Position numbers and translations under genes: made by a program. From Oscillospiraceae bacterium (GTDB taxonomy: Bacteria; Bacillota; Clostridia; Oscillospirales; Ruminococcaceae), in NCBI GenBank assembly GCA_003512525.1, contig DOQG01000060.1, forward strand, positions 91,969-155,968: a stretch of DNA of 64,000 bases. The letters run 5' to 3'. Shown piece after piece: positions 8,633 to 15,500 of this stretch. Under the pieces are notes generated by a model, which worked only from the letters and a program-made list of their open reading frames with translations, was not told the origin of the DNA and did no database searches. The stretch's first letter is position 1; every line of letters begins with the position of its first letter.

Positions 8633-9744
8633 TCTTATCATGCAGTACGGGCGGCGGACACAATTCTGCCGCCCGTGCCGTCAGTGATGAGCTCCTCAAA
8701 AGAGGTCATAACGCAGTGATGCTTGACCCGTATACGCTCGACCCGACATGGAAGGCGGCGCACGTCGGTAGCTTCTATGTGTTTACAGCCAAATGTTTTC
8801 CTCATATATTCGGTGCGGTCTACCATATAGGTATGCGCCTCTGTCGCCTGCCGATAAGATCTCCTATGTACTTTGCAAACCGCAAGGCAGCGAAGAAACT
8901 CGGAGAGTATCTTAAAAGCAACGAGTATGACGTTATCGCAATGACGCATTTCTATGCGGCTGAGATGCTGACATATCTCAAACGTAAGGGCTATGATCTG
9001 CCGCCGACGGTATTTATCGGCACAGATTACACCTGTACTCCGTTTACAATGGAAACCGATTGCGATAAGTATGTAATACCTGCGGAGGATTTATGCGGAG
9101 AATATATAAAGCAGGGTGCGACAAGAGAGCAGTTGTTGCCGTATGGCATTCCTGTAAGTCGTGTATTCGAGCCGAAAGAAACCGATATTGCCGCACTCAG
9201 AGGTCAGCTCGGCTTACATTCCGATAAGCAATGTGTGCTTGCTATGGGCGGAAGTATGGGAGCCGGTAAAATGAAACAACTTACAGCTAAGCTCATACGT
9301 TATGGCAATGAAAATCCTGATACGCAGTTTGTTATAATCTGCGGTACAAATGAAAAGCTCCGCCGTATTCTGACAGAAAAGACAGCAGGTGTCAATTCGT
9401 TTACAATTCTCGGCTTTACCGACAGAATGCATGATTATATGGCGGCGGCAGATATATTTATCACAAAACCCGGAGGACTGAGTTCTACCGAGGCGGCTGT
9501 ATCGCGCGTGCCTATTGTGCATATGTCGCCTATACCGGGCTGTGAAACTAAGAATGTAAAGTATTTTGCAAGTCACGGTATGAGCCTTTCACTCAAAAAA
9601 ATGAAGATAGAGCAGGCTCTTGATAAGCTTAAGGACAGGGAAGCATACCGCAGTATTGTTGAAAGTCAAAGAAGGAATATATCCTCGGCGGCGGGCAGAA
9701 TATGCGACTTGCTTGAAAATATGTCGAATAAAAAGGTATCCTGA
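8614..9744 (+). CDS. MGDG synthase/UgtP-type glycosyltransferase
   Basis: A 376-residue GT-B fold glycosyltransferase. The N-terminal STGGGHNSAARAVSDEL is the MGDG-synthase N domain signature, and ITKPGGLSSTEA near residue 290 is the nucleotide-sugar-binding loop of GT28-like enzymes. Relatives such as UgtP add glucose to diacylglycerol to make glycolipid anchors. The overlap with plsY supports a membrane lipid role. A processive glucosyltransferase is the best guess; the sugar donor cannot be told from sequence. Confidence 0.87.
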   Translation: MAVEALILSCSTGGGHNSAARAVSDELLKRGHNAVMLDPYTLDPTWKAAHVGSFYVFTAKCFPHIFGAVYHIGMRLCRLPIRSPMYFANRKAAKKLGEYLKSNEYDVIAMTHFYAAEMLTYLKRKGYDLPPTVFIGTDYTCTPFTMETDCDKYVIPAEDLCGEYIKQGATREQLLPYGIPVSRVFEPKETDIAALRGQLGLHSDKQCVLAMGGSMGAGKMKQLTAKLIRYGNENPDTQFVIICGTNEKLRRILTEKTAGVNSFTILGFTDRMHDYMAAADIFITKPGGLSSTEAAVSRVPIVHMSPIPGCETKNVKYFASHGMSLSLKKMKIEQALDKLKDREAYRSIVESQRRNISSAAGRICDLLENMSNKKVS

Positions 9745-9745
9745 T

Positions 9746-10087
9746 ATGAATATACAAATTTTCGGAAAATCAAAGTGCTTTGACACAAAAAAAGCAGAGC
9801 GTTATTTTAAGGAACGTGGTATAAAGTTCCAGTCTATAGACATATTATCTAAAGGAATGTCAAAGGGAGAGTTCAACAGCGTATCATCGGCTGTAGGCGG
9901 ATACGAAAATCTCGTTGACACATCTTCAAAGGTGTATAAGGAAAGTACAATGCAGTACCTCGCGTATGAAGAGGACAAAATAGAAAAGCTGCTTGAAACA
10001 CCGGCAATGTTTAAAACACCTATAGTCAGAAACGGCAAGCAGGCAACTGTCGGCTATCAGCCTGATGTATGGAAAACATGGGAATAA
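9746..10087 (+). CDS. ArsC/Spx family thioredoxin-fold protein
   Basis: A 113-residue protein of the arsenate reductase (ArsC/Spx/YffB) family. It has the N-terminal strand IQIFGKSKCFDTKKAERYF, one cysteine near residue 9 in place of the CxxC of Spx, and the C-terminal MFKTPIVRNGKQATVGY segment containing the cis-proline (TP) and the GY end typical of the fold. The ATG at 9746 overlaps the ATGA region of the upstream gene; a longer frame from 9620 is an overlap into that gene. It could be a regulator of RNA polymerase or a reductase; the single cysteine fits a YffB/YusI-like member. Confidence 0.85.
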   Translation: MNIQIFGKSKCFDTKKAERYFKERGIKFQSIDILSKGMSKGEFNSVSSAVGGYENLVDTSSKVYKESTMQYLAYEEDKIEKLLETPAMFKTPIVRNGKQATVGYQPDVWKTWE

Positions 10088-10200
10088 GAAATATTGCGCT
10101 TAGGTGTAAAGCAGATCGCTGTGTCGTGCGGCGCTAAAAACCTCATAGCAAAGCCGTTTGCGGACGATCTAAATTTTTTTGAATTTTTTTAAAAAAACGC

Positions 10201-10229
10201 TTGACAAATCGCACGTAAACGTGTATAAT
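10201..10229 (+). promoter_or_regulatory. Sigma-A promoter of the tRNA cluster
   Basis: TTGACA (10201-10206) and TATAAT (10224-10229) are separated by exactly 17 bases, about 90 bases upstream of tRNA-Val. The 231 bases between 10088 and the first tRNA contain this promoter and no open reading frame I would support. Confidence 0.92.
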
Positions 10230-10318
10230 ATAATAGTCGCTTGAAGAGAGCACAAAAACTTCGGCAAACGGAGTAAGGATCAAGGTAGTTTTGGAGCAAC
10301 AACTTCAGAATACAATAT

Positions 10319-10394
10319 GGAAGCTTAGCTCAGCTGGGAGAGCATCTGCCTTACAAGCAGAGGGTCATAGGTTCGAGCCCTATAGTTTCCACCA
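10319..10394 (+). tRNA. tRNA-Val (anticodon TAC)
   Basis: The 76-base cloverleaf has a seven-pair acceptor stem (GGAAGCT with AGTTTCC), anticodon loop CTTACAA with TAC in the centre, a T-arm with TTCGAGC loop, and an encoded CCA end. Confidence 0.96.
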
Positions 10395-10423
10395 CCTTTC
10401 AAGGCGTAAGCCTTGACTCCTAC

Positions 10424-10500
10424 GGCCTGGTAGTTCAGTTGGTTAGAACGCCGCCCTGTCACGGCGGAGGTCGTGGGTTCGAGTCCCATCCAGGTCGCCA
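10424..10500 (+). tRNA. tRNA-Asp (anticodon GTC)
   Basis: The 77-base cloverleaf has acceptor GGCCTGG paired with CCAGGTC, anticodon stem CCGCC/GGCGG around CTGTCAC (GTC), T-loop TTCGAGT and an encoded CCA. Confidence 0.97.
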
Positions 10501-10524
10501 TTTTTTTGGCTTTCTGAAAGCTAT

Positions 10525-10600
<76 letters not shown>

Positions 10601-10629
10601 TAAGAAACGCTATCGCGTTTCTTATACAA

Positions 10630-10705
10630 GCGGATTTAGCTCATCTGGTAGAGCGCCACCTTGCCAAGGTGGAGGTAGCGAGTTCGAGCCTCGTAATCCG
10701 CTCCA
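10630..10705 (+). tRNA. tRNA-Gly (anticodon GCC)
   Basis: The 76-base cloverleaf has acceptor GCGGATT paired with AATCCGC, anticodon stem CCACC/GGTGG around TTGCCAA (GCC), T-loop TTCGAGC and an encoded CCA. Confidence 0.97.
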
Positions 10706-10713
10706 ATTTTTTT

Positions 10714-10787
10714 GGCGCTATAGCCAAGTGGTAAGGCATAGGTCTGCAACACCTTGATCCCCAGTTCAAATCTGGGTGGCGCCTCCA
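10714..10787 (+). tRNA. tRNA-Cys (anticodon GCA)
   Basis: The 74-base cloverleaf has acceptor GGCGCTA paired with TGGCGCC, anticodon loop CTGCAAC (GCA), T-loop TTCAAAT and an encoded CCA. The outermost anticodon-stem pair is T-T, where relatives often have a G-T wobble. Confidence 0.95.
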
Positions 10788-10788
10788 T

Positions 10789-10822
10789 AAAAAATGCACC
10801 TGCAACAGCAGGTGCATTTTTT
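10789..10822 (+). terminator. Rho-independent terminator of the tRNA cluster
   Basis: A 15-base perfect stem, AAAAAATGCACCTGC with GCAGGTGCATTTTTT, closes an AACA loop directly after tRNA-Cys. The 3' arm supplies the T-run. Confidence 0.95.
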
Positions 10823-10867
10823 ATGTCATTTGCTCATATGGCAAACACGAGCGTCAATTCGGATAAA

Positions 10868-10906
10868 ACACACACAGAGCGGTTCAAAACCGCTCTGTGT
10901 GCTTTT
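10868..10906 (-). terminator. Terminator downstream of the EI-like gene
   Basis: The arms ACACACAGAGCGGTT and ACCGCTCTGTGTG pair around a CAAA loop, 15 bases past the stop of the minus-strand EI-like gene. T-rich bases occur on both sides, so it probably works in both directions between the convergent units. Confidence 0.8.
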
Positions 10907-10920
10907 CTTAGCTTTCTGTC

Positions 10921-11646
10921 TTATGAAACAAAACTTTCTCTGCTTTCACAGATCGTAACTTTTCCGTCTTTGCCATCTACGGTTAAATTATCACCCGTTC
11001 GTACATCGTTCAGCAGATCCCACCCTAAGCCGACAATAACCGGAATATCAAGGCTCTTTGCGAGGATAGCAGAATGCGATTCGGATGAACCGAATGCCGT
11101 CAAAAAACCCTGTGCGTTGTTTTCGCAGAACTGTATTATTTCGCTTGGGAGAAAATCTTCGGTGCAAATTATTTTGTTTGCACCTGTTGCGAAATCCTTT
11201 GCGCTGATTTGCCGCCTGCCCGAAAGAATAGAAACCAGTCTGTCTGATATATCATGGATATCGGCGGCTCTTGCCTTCATATATGCGTCATTCATTGCGG
11301 CAAAGACTTTTGAGAAGTTATAGGCGGTAAGCGACACTGCATATTCGGCGTTGACGTGTTGAGTTTTGATTATGCTTTTGATCGCATCACCGAAATCATC
11401 ATCCAGCGTAAGTACCATATGAATGTCAAAAATTTTAGCAAGCTGTTTTCCGACCTGACAAACAGCCGTATCGCGAAGCTCTTGCAATTGCTCAAGTGCT
11501 TTCAGCTGCGCCACTGCAAACCTTTCCGTTTCGGCTTGTACATTCTCTGTGTGTGTGCAGTTGACTGTGCCTCTTCTTCTTTCAAACTGGAATGCCTGCC
11601 CGTTTACTGTAAAAGAGTTCAGGCTTTTACCGCTTAAAACTTTCAT
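10921..11646 (-). CDS. Stand-alone PTS enzyme I N-terminal (phosphohistidine) domain-like protein
   Basis: A 241-residue protein that resembles only the N-terminal half of PTS enzyme I. Residues about 1-140 match the HPr-binding helical part (LKALEQLQELRDTA and DDDFGDAIKSII segments). Residues about 140-241 match the swivelling phosphohistidine domain, with SSESHSAILAKSLDIPVIVG, where the histidine aligns with the phosphorylated histidine of EI. The PEP-binding TIM-barrel domain of normal EI (about 570 residues) is absent, and downstream there is only a terminator. The start at 11646 follows GGAGGTGAG; an upstream in-frame start at 11721 has no such site. Function is unknown: it could exchange phosphate with an HPr-like protein or act as a sink. 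Confidence 0.75.
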   Translation of the reverse strand: MKVLSGKSLNSFTVNGQAFQFERRRGTVNCTHTENVQAETERFAVAQLKALEQLQELRDTAVCQVGKQLAKIFDIHMVLTLDDDFGDAIKSIIKTQHVNAEYAVSLTAYNFSKVFAAMNDAYMKARAADIHDISDRLVSILSGRRQISAKDFATGANKIICTEDFLPSEIIQFCENNAQGFLTAFGSSESHSAILAKSLDIPVIVGLGWDLLNDVRTGDNLTVDGKDGKVTICESRESFVS

Positions 11647-11771
11647 TCTGCTCACCTCCGTTTTAAGAGGATAACCGGCTAAAGGCATAATTGCGAATGT
11701 GATTTGTAACTTTAGCAACATTCTGCAAGTGATTTGTAGAAGTTGCCGAAATTGTTTTAAATCTTGTCTAC

Positions 11772-11800
11772 ATTATAGTACAATTTTATCAAAAATGCAA
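11772..11800 (-). promoter_or_regulatory. Promoter of the EI-like gene
   Basis: On the minus strand TTGCAT (11795-11800) and TATAAT (11772-11777) are 17 bases apart, about 125 bases upstream of the EI-like start. Confidence 0.8.
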
Positions 11801-11871
11801 TAGCTTTTTAGAAATATCTGAGCAAATTTGCAAAATTTTATATGAGCGACAAGGTAAAGCGATATCACTTT

Positions 11872-11904
11872 AAAAATTAAAAGGACCGGCTATGACCGAT
11901 CCTT
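11872..11904 (-). terminator. Terminator of the sigma-D-type gene
   Basis: AAGGACCGG and CCGATCCTT form a stem with one C-A mismatch, followed on the minus strand by a T-rich stretch (complement of AAAAATTAA). It lies 23 bases past the stop of the gene at 11928. Confidence 0.65.
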
Positions 11905-11927
11905 CAATGTTATGATGTTCGCTTTTG

Positions 11928-12632
11928 TTACTGAGCAGAAGCTTCAGACTTCTTGCCCTCTTCGACTTTTGCGTTATCCTTGCTGTCAGCCTTGTCTGCT
12001 GAATCATCAACCTTTTCCTTGCTCCAGCTGTCGAACATATCAATCACCTTGTCGTAAGTATCATAGCATACTTTCGGTAATTTTCCCTTTCCGCCGTAAG
12101 CCTTTTCTGCAAGTCCAAAGCCCTTTATGAAAGCGTCTTTAAGTGTATCGGCGTACTTGCTGTCATTGCCGGCAAGGCTTTTCGCAAACTCAAACATACG
12201 TTTTGCTGTGGCTTCCGCACCCCAGTAGTCTGCGTTGTTTTCTTTGTCGGAAACTTCTTCGCTCTCGAACTTTTTACCTGTTGCTTCTTCTATCTGGCTT
12301 TTGAGATCGTCAGAAAGCTCTATCTGCTTTGTGTTCTTTGTTGAAGCGTTTGATGCCTGATGAGATATCAGTGTTTCAACAACACTTGCAAGGTGATCCG
12401 CCTTAGACTGTGCCACAGTTCTGAACTGCGACTTGTCGGTATTGTCGACCTCTTTCTTCTGAGCAGATTTCTTGGTGTATGCGGGAGTGAATGTTTCCTC
12501 GCTCTTTACATATTTATCGGCATTGTCTGCCGCGAGTGTACTGTTTGTCTTTTCTGCTGTTGTCTGTACGCTTGTTTTAGGCGCTGTCTGCGCTGTTACT
12601 GCCGCCTGTTCTGCTACTTTTGCAATTTCCAT
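11928..12632 (-). CDS. Uncharacterised protein, probably in the sigma-D (motility) regulon
   Basis: A 234-residue hydrophilic protein. The N-terminal half (about 1-90) is rich in Ala, Thr, Lys and Gln and looks disordered. Residues about 130-205 form a compact predicted-helical region with YWGAEATAKRMFEFAKSLAG and LPKVCYDTYDKVIDMFDSW. This pattern (YW..e.tA.Ri..FA..laG..., then Y..v...ld.W) recurs in uncharacterised DUF5610-like proteins; the match is from memory and not certain. The C-terminal 30 residues are charged. There is no signal peptide. The start follows AAGGAAAGGA. The upstream DNA carries a sigma-D type promoter, which suggests coexpression with flagellar genes. Confidence 0.7.
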   Translation of the reverse strand: MEIAKVAEQAAVTAQTAPKTSVQTTAEKTNSTLAADNADKYVKSEETFTPAYTKKSAQKKEVDNTDKSQFRTVAQSKADHLASVVETLISHQASNASTKNTKQIELSDDLKSQIEEATGKKFESEEVSDKENNADYWGAEATAKRMFEFAKSLAGNDSKYADTLKDAFIKGFGLAEKAYGGKGKLPKVCYDTYDKVIDMFDSWSKEKVDDSADKADSKDNAKVEEGKKSEASAQ

Positions 12633-12693
12633 ATCAGTTCGTCCTTTCCTTATTGTCGGTGTCCGAAAGCGTTTAAACTGTTTCTTATATTTT

Positions 12694-12720
12694 ATATCGG
12701 CAGAGATATTAAAAACTTTA
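12694..12720 (-). promoter_or_regulatory. Sigma-D (sigma-28/FliA) type promoter
   Basis: On the minus strand TAAA (12717-12720), a 15-base spacer and GCCGATAT (12694-12701) match the sigma-D consensus TAAA-N15-GCCGATAT without mismatch. It is 61 bases upstream of the start of the unknown gene at 12632. Confidence 0.8.
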
Positions 12721-12746
12721 GTTTTTCAGACTGTCGAAGAACCTCT

Positions 12747-12930
12747 ATTGTTGTTAAAAATGGGGTTGAGGGGCGAAGCCCCCGACAGGGACTAGGGGCG
12801 GTAGCCCCAGCAATATAGCCCCTTTCCGGGGGAAAGGGGTTTTCGGCAAGGATGCCGAAATAAGGACACACCAAGCTTTGCACGATGCAAAGCCATCAGA
12901 GTGTCCTAAAGGGGATAGGGATAATAAATC
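12747..12930. repeat. GC-rich multi-hairpin intergenic repeat, copy A
   Basis: This gene-free stretch is a string of hairpins: GGGGCGAAGCCCC, GGGGCGGTAGCCCC, CCCCTTTCC-GGGGGAAAGGGG, TTTCGGCAAGGATGCCGAAA, and AGGACAC/GTGTCCT enclosing GCTTTGCA-CGA-TGCAAAGC. The reverse complement shares the order of blocks with copy B at 42227-42325 (pyrimidine CCCTTT block, CCCCTTTCC palindrome, two GGGGC-GCCCC hairpins, then ACCCCA). It lies between the sigma-D gene and the ABC transporter promoter. Confidence 0.75.
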
Positions 12931-13026
12931 AGAAGTTTATTTTAAAAACAGACTTTTTCTACAAGCTGATTAAAAACTTTGTTTTTAATATCAGTACGAA
13001 TTAACGAAAATTTTTTCAAAAATGTA

Positions 13027-13055
13027 TTGACAAATCGGCACAAAGTGATTATACT
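13027..13055 (+). promoter_or_regulatory. Sigma-A promoter of the ABC exporter operon
   Basis: TTGACA (13027-13032) and TATACT (13050-13055) have a 17-base spacer. The -10 hexamer overlaps the operator-like inverted repeat at 13053-13077. Confidence 0.88.
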
Positions 13056-13077
13056 GTTAATATAACACATTAACAGT
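13053..13077 (+). promoter_or_regulatory. Operator-like inverted repeat at the ABC exporter promoter
   Basis: ACTGTTAAT and ATTAACAGT are perfect nine-base arms around a seven-base spacer, covering the end of the -10 box and the expected start of transcription. The position suggests a repressor site. The cognate regulator is not adjacent. Confidence 0.7.
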
Positions 13078-13125
13078 GCTTTTTTGAAGGGCTGTTGTGG
13101 CTTTTAGTTGCTAAACGCTGTGATT

Positions 13126-13143
13126 TGTGATATACTTATCACA
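13126..13143 (+). promoter_or_regulatory. Second inverted repeat in the ABC exporter leader
   Basis: TGTGAT and ATCACA flank a six-base ATACTT spacer, a spacing typical of helix-turn-helix dimer sites (CRP/GntR-like). A shorter TTAG-TTG-CTAA palindrome lies at 13104-13114. Function is inferred only from symmetry and position. Confidence 0.4.
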
Positions 13144-13198
13144 TTAAGAGTATTCATGGCGGTAAAGCAAATTCTGAAAAGAAAGGCAAAATTTCGAT

Positions 13199-14122
13199 AT
13201 GGCACTTGAAGTAAAAGAGATATCAAAACAGTATGGCAGCTTTACTGCTCTGCATCCGCTCAGCTTTACGCTGAATGAACCTGGAGTTTATGCGCTGTTA
13301 GGTACAAACGGTGCAGGTAAAACTACTGCCATAAGAATAATACTGGGTATGCTCAGCCGCAACAGCGGCGAGGTGCTGTGGAACGGTAAGGCATTATCGC
13401 CTGTCACCGAAAAAGTCGGATACCTTGCAGAAGAAAGAGGTCTTTATCCTAAGTACAAGATAAACGAACAGCTTACATATTTTGCGAAACTCAGGGGAAT
13501 GCAGAAATCCGATATCGAAAAGTCACTGAAGTACTGGTTTGCAAGGCTTGAACTTAACGGCTATGAGGATAAGAGAGCAGAGCAGCTGTCAAAGGGTAAT
13601 CAGCAAAAGATACAGCTTGTTGCGGCGCTTGTTGCAGACCCGGAGCTTCTTATACTTGATGAACCTCTCAGCGGTCTTGATCCTGTTAATGCCGATCTTT
13701 TCAAGAGCGTTATAAACGAGCAGATCGAAAAGAAAAAGTATATTATAATGTCATGCCATCAGATGCCTGTCATTGAGGAGTTCTGCAAGGATATAACGAT
13801 ACTGCACCATGGTTCTGCGGTGCTTCAGGGCGATCTCAACGAGATCAAGAAAGGCTACGGCAGAGTGAACCTGTCCGTTAAGTGTGACGGTAATGTACTT
13901 CCCCTGGCGGCAGAGTGCGGGCTTGTACCCGAAACTATCACTCCCGATAAACTTACATTTAAAATACAGTCTGAGGATCAGGCGGGTAAGCTTCTTAAAC
14001 TCATTATAGACAGCGGTATGCCGCTTGTACACTATGAGCTCAGAGAGCCGAGCCTGCATGAGATATTCGTTGAAAATATAGAAAAAGCCGATAAGGAAGC
14101 CGGAAGGAGTGGTGAAATATGA
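13199..14122 (+). CDS. ABC transporter ATP-binding protein (NatA-like)
   Basis: A 307-residue ATPase with Walker A GTNGAGKT near residue 37, signature LSKGNQQK, Walker B LLILDEPLSGLDP and a C-terminal extension of about 90 residues (DUF4162-like) typical of NatA and other ABC-2 exporters. It overlaps the permease gene by four bases (ATGA), so the two form one exporter. The strong promoter with two inverted repeats suggests inducible expression. Substrate is unknown; Na+ or drug/peptide export are the usual roles of this subfamily. Confidence 0.92.
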   Translation: MALEVKEISKQYGSFTALHPLSFTLNEPGVYALLGTNGAGKTTAIRIILGMLSRNSGEVLWNGKALSPVTEKVGYLAEERGLYPKYKINEQLTYFAKLRGMQKSDIEKSLKYWFARLELNGYEDKRAEQLSKGNQQKIQLVAALVADPELLILDEPLSGLDPVNADLFKSVINEQIEKKKYIIMSCHQMPVIEEFCKDITILHHGSAVLQGDLNEIKKGYGRVNLSVKCDGNVLPLAAECGLVPETITPDKLTFKIQSEDQAGKLLKLIIDSGMPLVHYELREPSLHEIFVENIEKADKEAGRSGEI

Positions 14123-15468
14123 ACACTTTTGGTTGGAAAAGCGTATTCTCATTTACATTCGTTCAGACTGCAAAGTCAAAAGCTTTCAAGGTCAGCTCTG
14201 TGATTATTATCACGCTTGTTTTTGCAATGGCACTTCTTGCAGGTGTTCTGCCTGCGCTTATCGGAAGCCATGCAACGTCCGATGACGGTGATGTGACGGT
14301 AGATGGTAAGCCGCCTGTAAACATCGTATATTTTTCCGATACAACGGGAATAACCTCCGGCAAGGACTATGAGGGCTTTTTATCAGGCATCGGCGTAAAA
14401 GTAAATGATTGCGGCAAGGATGCAGATATTCCGTCATTTACCGAAAAGGTGAAAAATGAAAGCAAGTCATTGCTGATAACGATCAAAGAGAATAAAAGCG
14501 GTTATGATATTTATGCATCGCGTCCGGGTGATGATTCTGTTTCATCGGGGACAGCAAACGATTTCGGAGAAATTATAAAGAGTATTTTTGACAGTGTAAG
14601 GCTGTCAAGGGCAGGGCTTACCGATGAACAGATCACGGCTGTAAACAAGACGGTTTCGGTCTACCAGTCGGTTGCGGGAGAGCCTACCGAAAACGACTTC
14701 GGTTATGTTGTAAAAATGGTATTACCGATGCTGTCATCTCTTGTGCTGTTTATGCTGATTTTTATATACGGTCAGATGGTCGCACAGTCGATAGCACAGG
14801 AAAAAACATCAAAGGTAATGGAGCTTCTGCTGACCTCCGTAAGACCGCTCGCTGTAATTATCGGCAAGATACTTGCGATGGGTTCACTTGCACTGATACA
14901 GTTCCTTATGATCATCGCATCGGGCGCACTTGGAATTGTTGTTTCGACACCTTTGTCATCATCGATTATCGGCTCGTCCGAGGAAACGGGAGCTGTAACA
15001 AGTCAGCTTATGACTGAAGTCGGAAATGCGCTTGGCGGATTTTCGCCGATCGTCATCGTGCTCATTATTATTGTGTTCATAGTAGGATTTATTTTCTTCG
15101 CACTTATCGCGGGTCTTATAGGTGCTACGGTAAGCAGAATGGAGGATCTCAATGCCGCAATGCAACCTATGGCAATAATAGGCGTACTTGGCTTCTATCT
15201 TGCTTATCTTCCGTCTTCGATGGGCGGAGAGGCAAATACGATGGCGCTGATATCCTACTATCTTCCGATTTCATCACCGTTTTCGATCCCCTCGGCACTG
15301 CTGACAGGCGCGATTGATATCCCGCAGGCACTTTTGGCGGTACTTGTTCTGTGCGTGTTCGCGGTTCTTATGGCGTTACTTGTTGCACGCGTGTATGAGC
15401 AGGTAATACTGCATACAGGCAACAGGTTGAAAATAAGCGATATAATAGGACTTGCCAAAAACAAATAA
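14119..15468 (+). CDS. ABC-2 family transporter permease (NatB-like)
   Basis: A 449-residue membrane protein. It has one membrane segment near residues 25-48, a large extracytoplasmic domain (about 50-200) and then about five membrane segments from residue 205 on, the layout of NatB/ABC-2 type 3 permeases. EKTSKVMELLLTSVRP lies at the cytoplasmic coupling region, a signature of this family. It is translationally coupled to the ATPase upstream. The secreted fibronectin protein starts 33 bases downstream without a clear terminator. Confidence 0.9.
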   Translation: MNTFGWKSVFSFTFVQTAKSKAFKVSSVIIITLVFAMALLAGVLPALIGSHATSDDGDVTVDGKPPVNIVYFSDTTGITSGKDYEGFLSGIGVKVNDCGKDADIPSFTEKVKNESKSLLITIKENKSGYDIYASRPGDDSVSSGTANDFGEIIKSIFDSVRLSRAGLTDEQITAVNKTVSVYQSVAGEPTENDFGYVVKMVLPMLSSLVLFMLIFIYGQMVAQSIAQEKTSKVMELLLTSVRPLAVIIGKILAMGSLALIQFLMIIASGALGIVVSTPLSSSIIGSSEETGAVTSQLMTEVGNALGGFSPIVIVLIIIVFIVGFIFFALIAGLIGATVSRMEDLNAAMQPMAIIGVLGFYLAYLPSSMGGEANTMALISYYLPISSPFSIPSALLTGAIDIPQALLAVLVLCVFAVLMALLVARVYEQVILHTGNRLKISDIIGLAKNK

Positions 15469-15500
15469 TAATTCCGTTTTCATCAGTAAAGGTAAATGAG

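Noticed and set aside
10601..10624. Perfect hairpin between tRNA-Phe and tRNA-Gly as a terminator
   Set aside because: No T-run follows and two further tRNA genes lie directly downstream under the same promoter.
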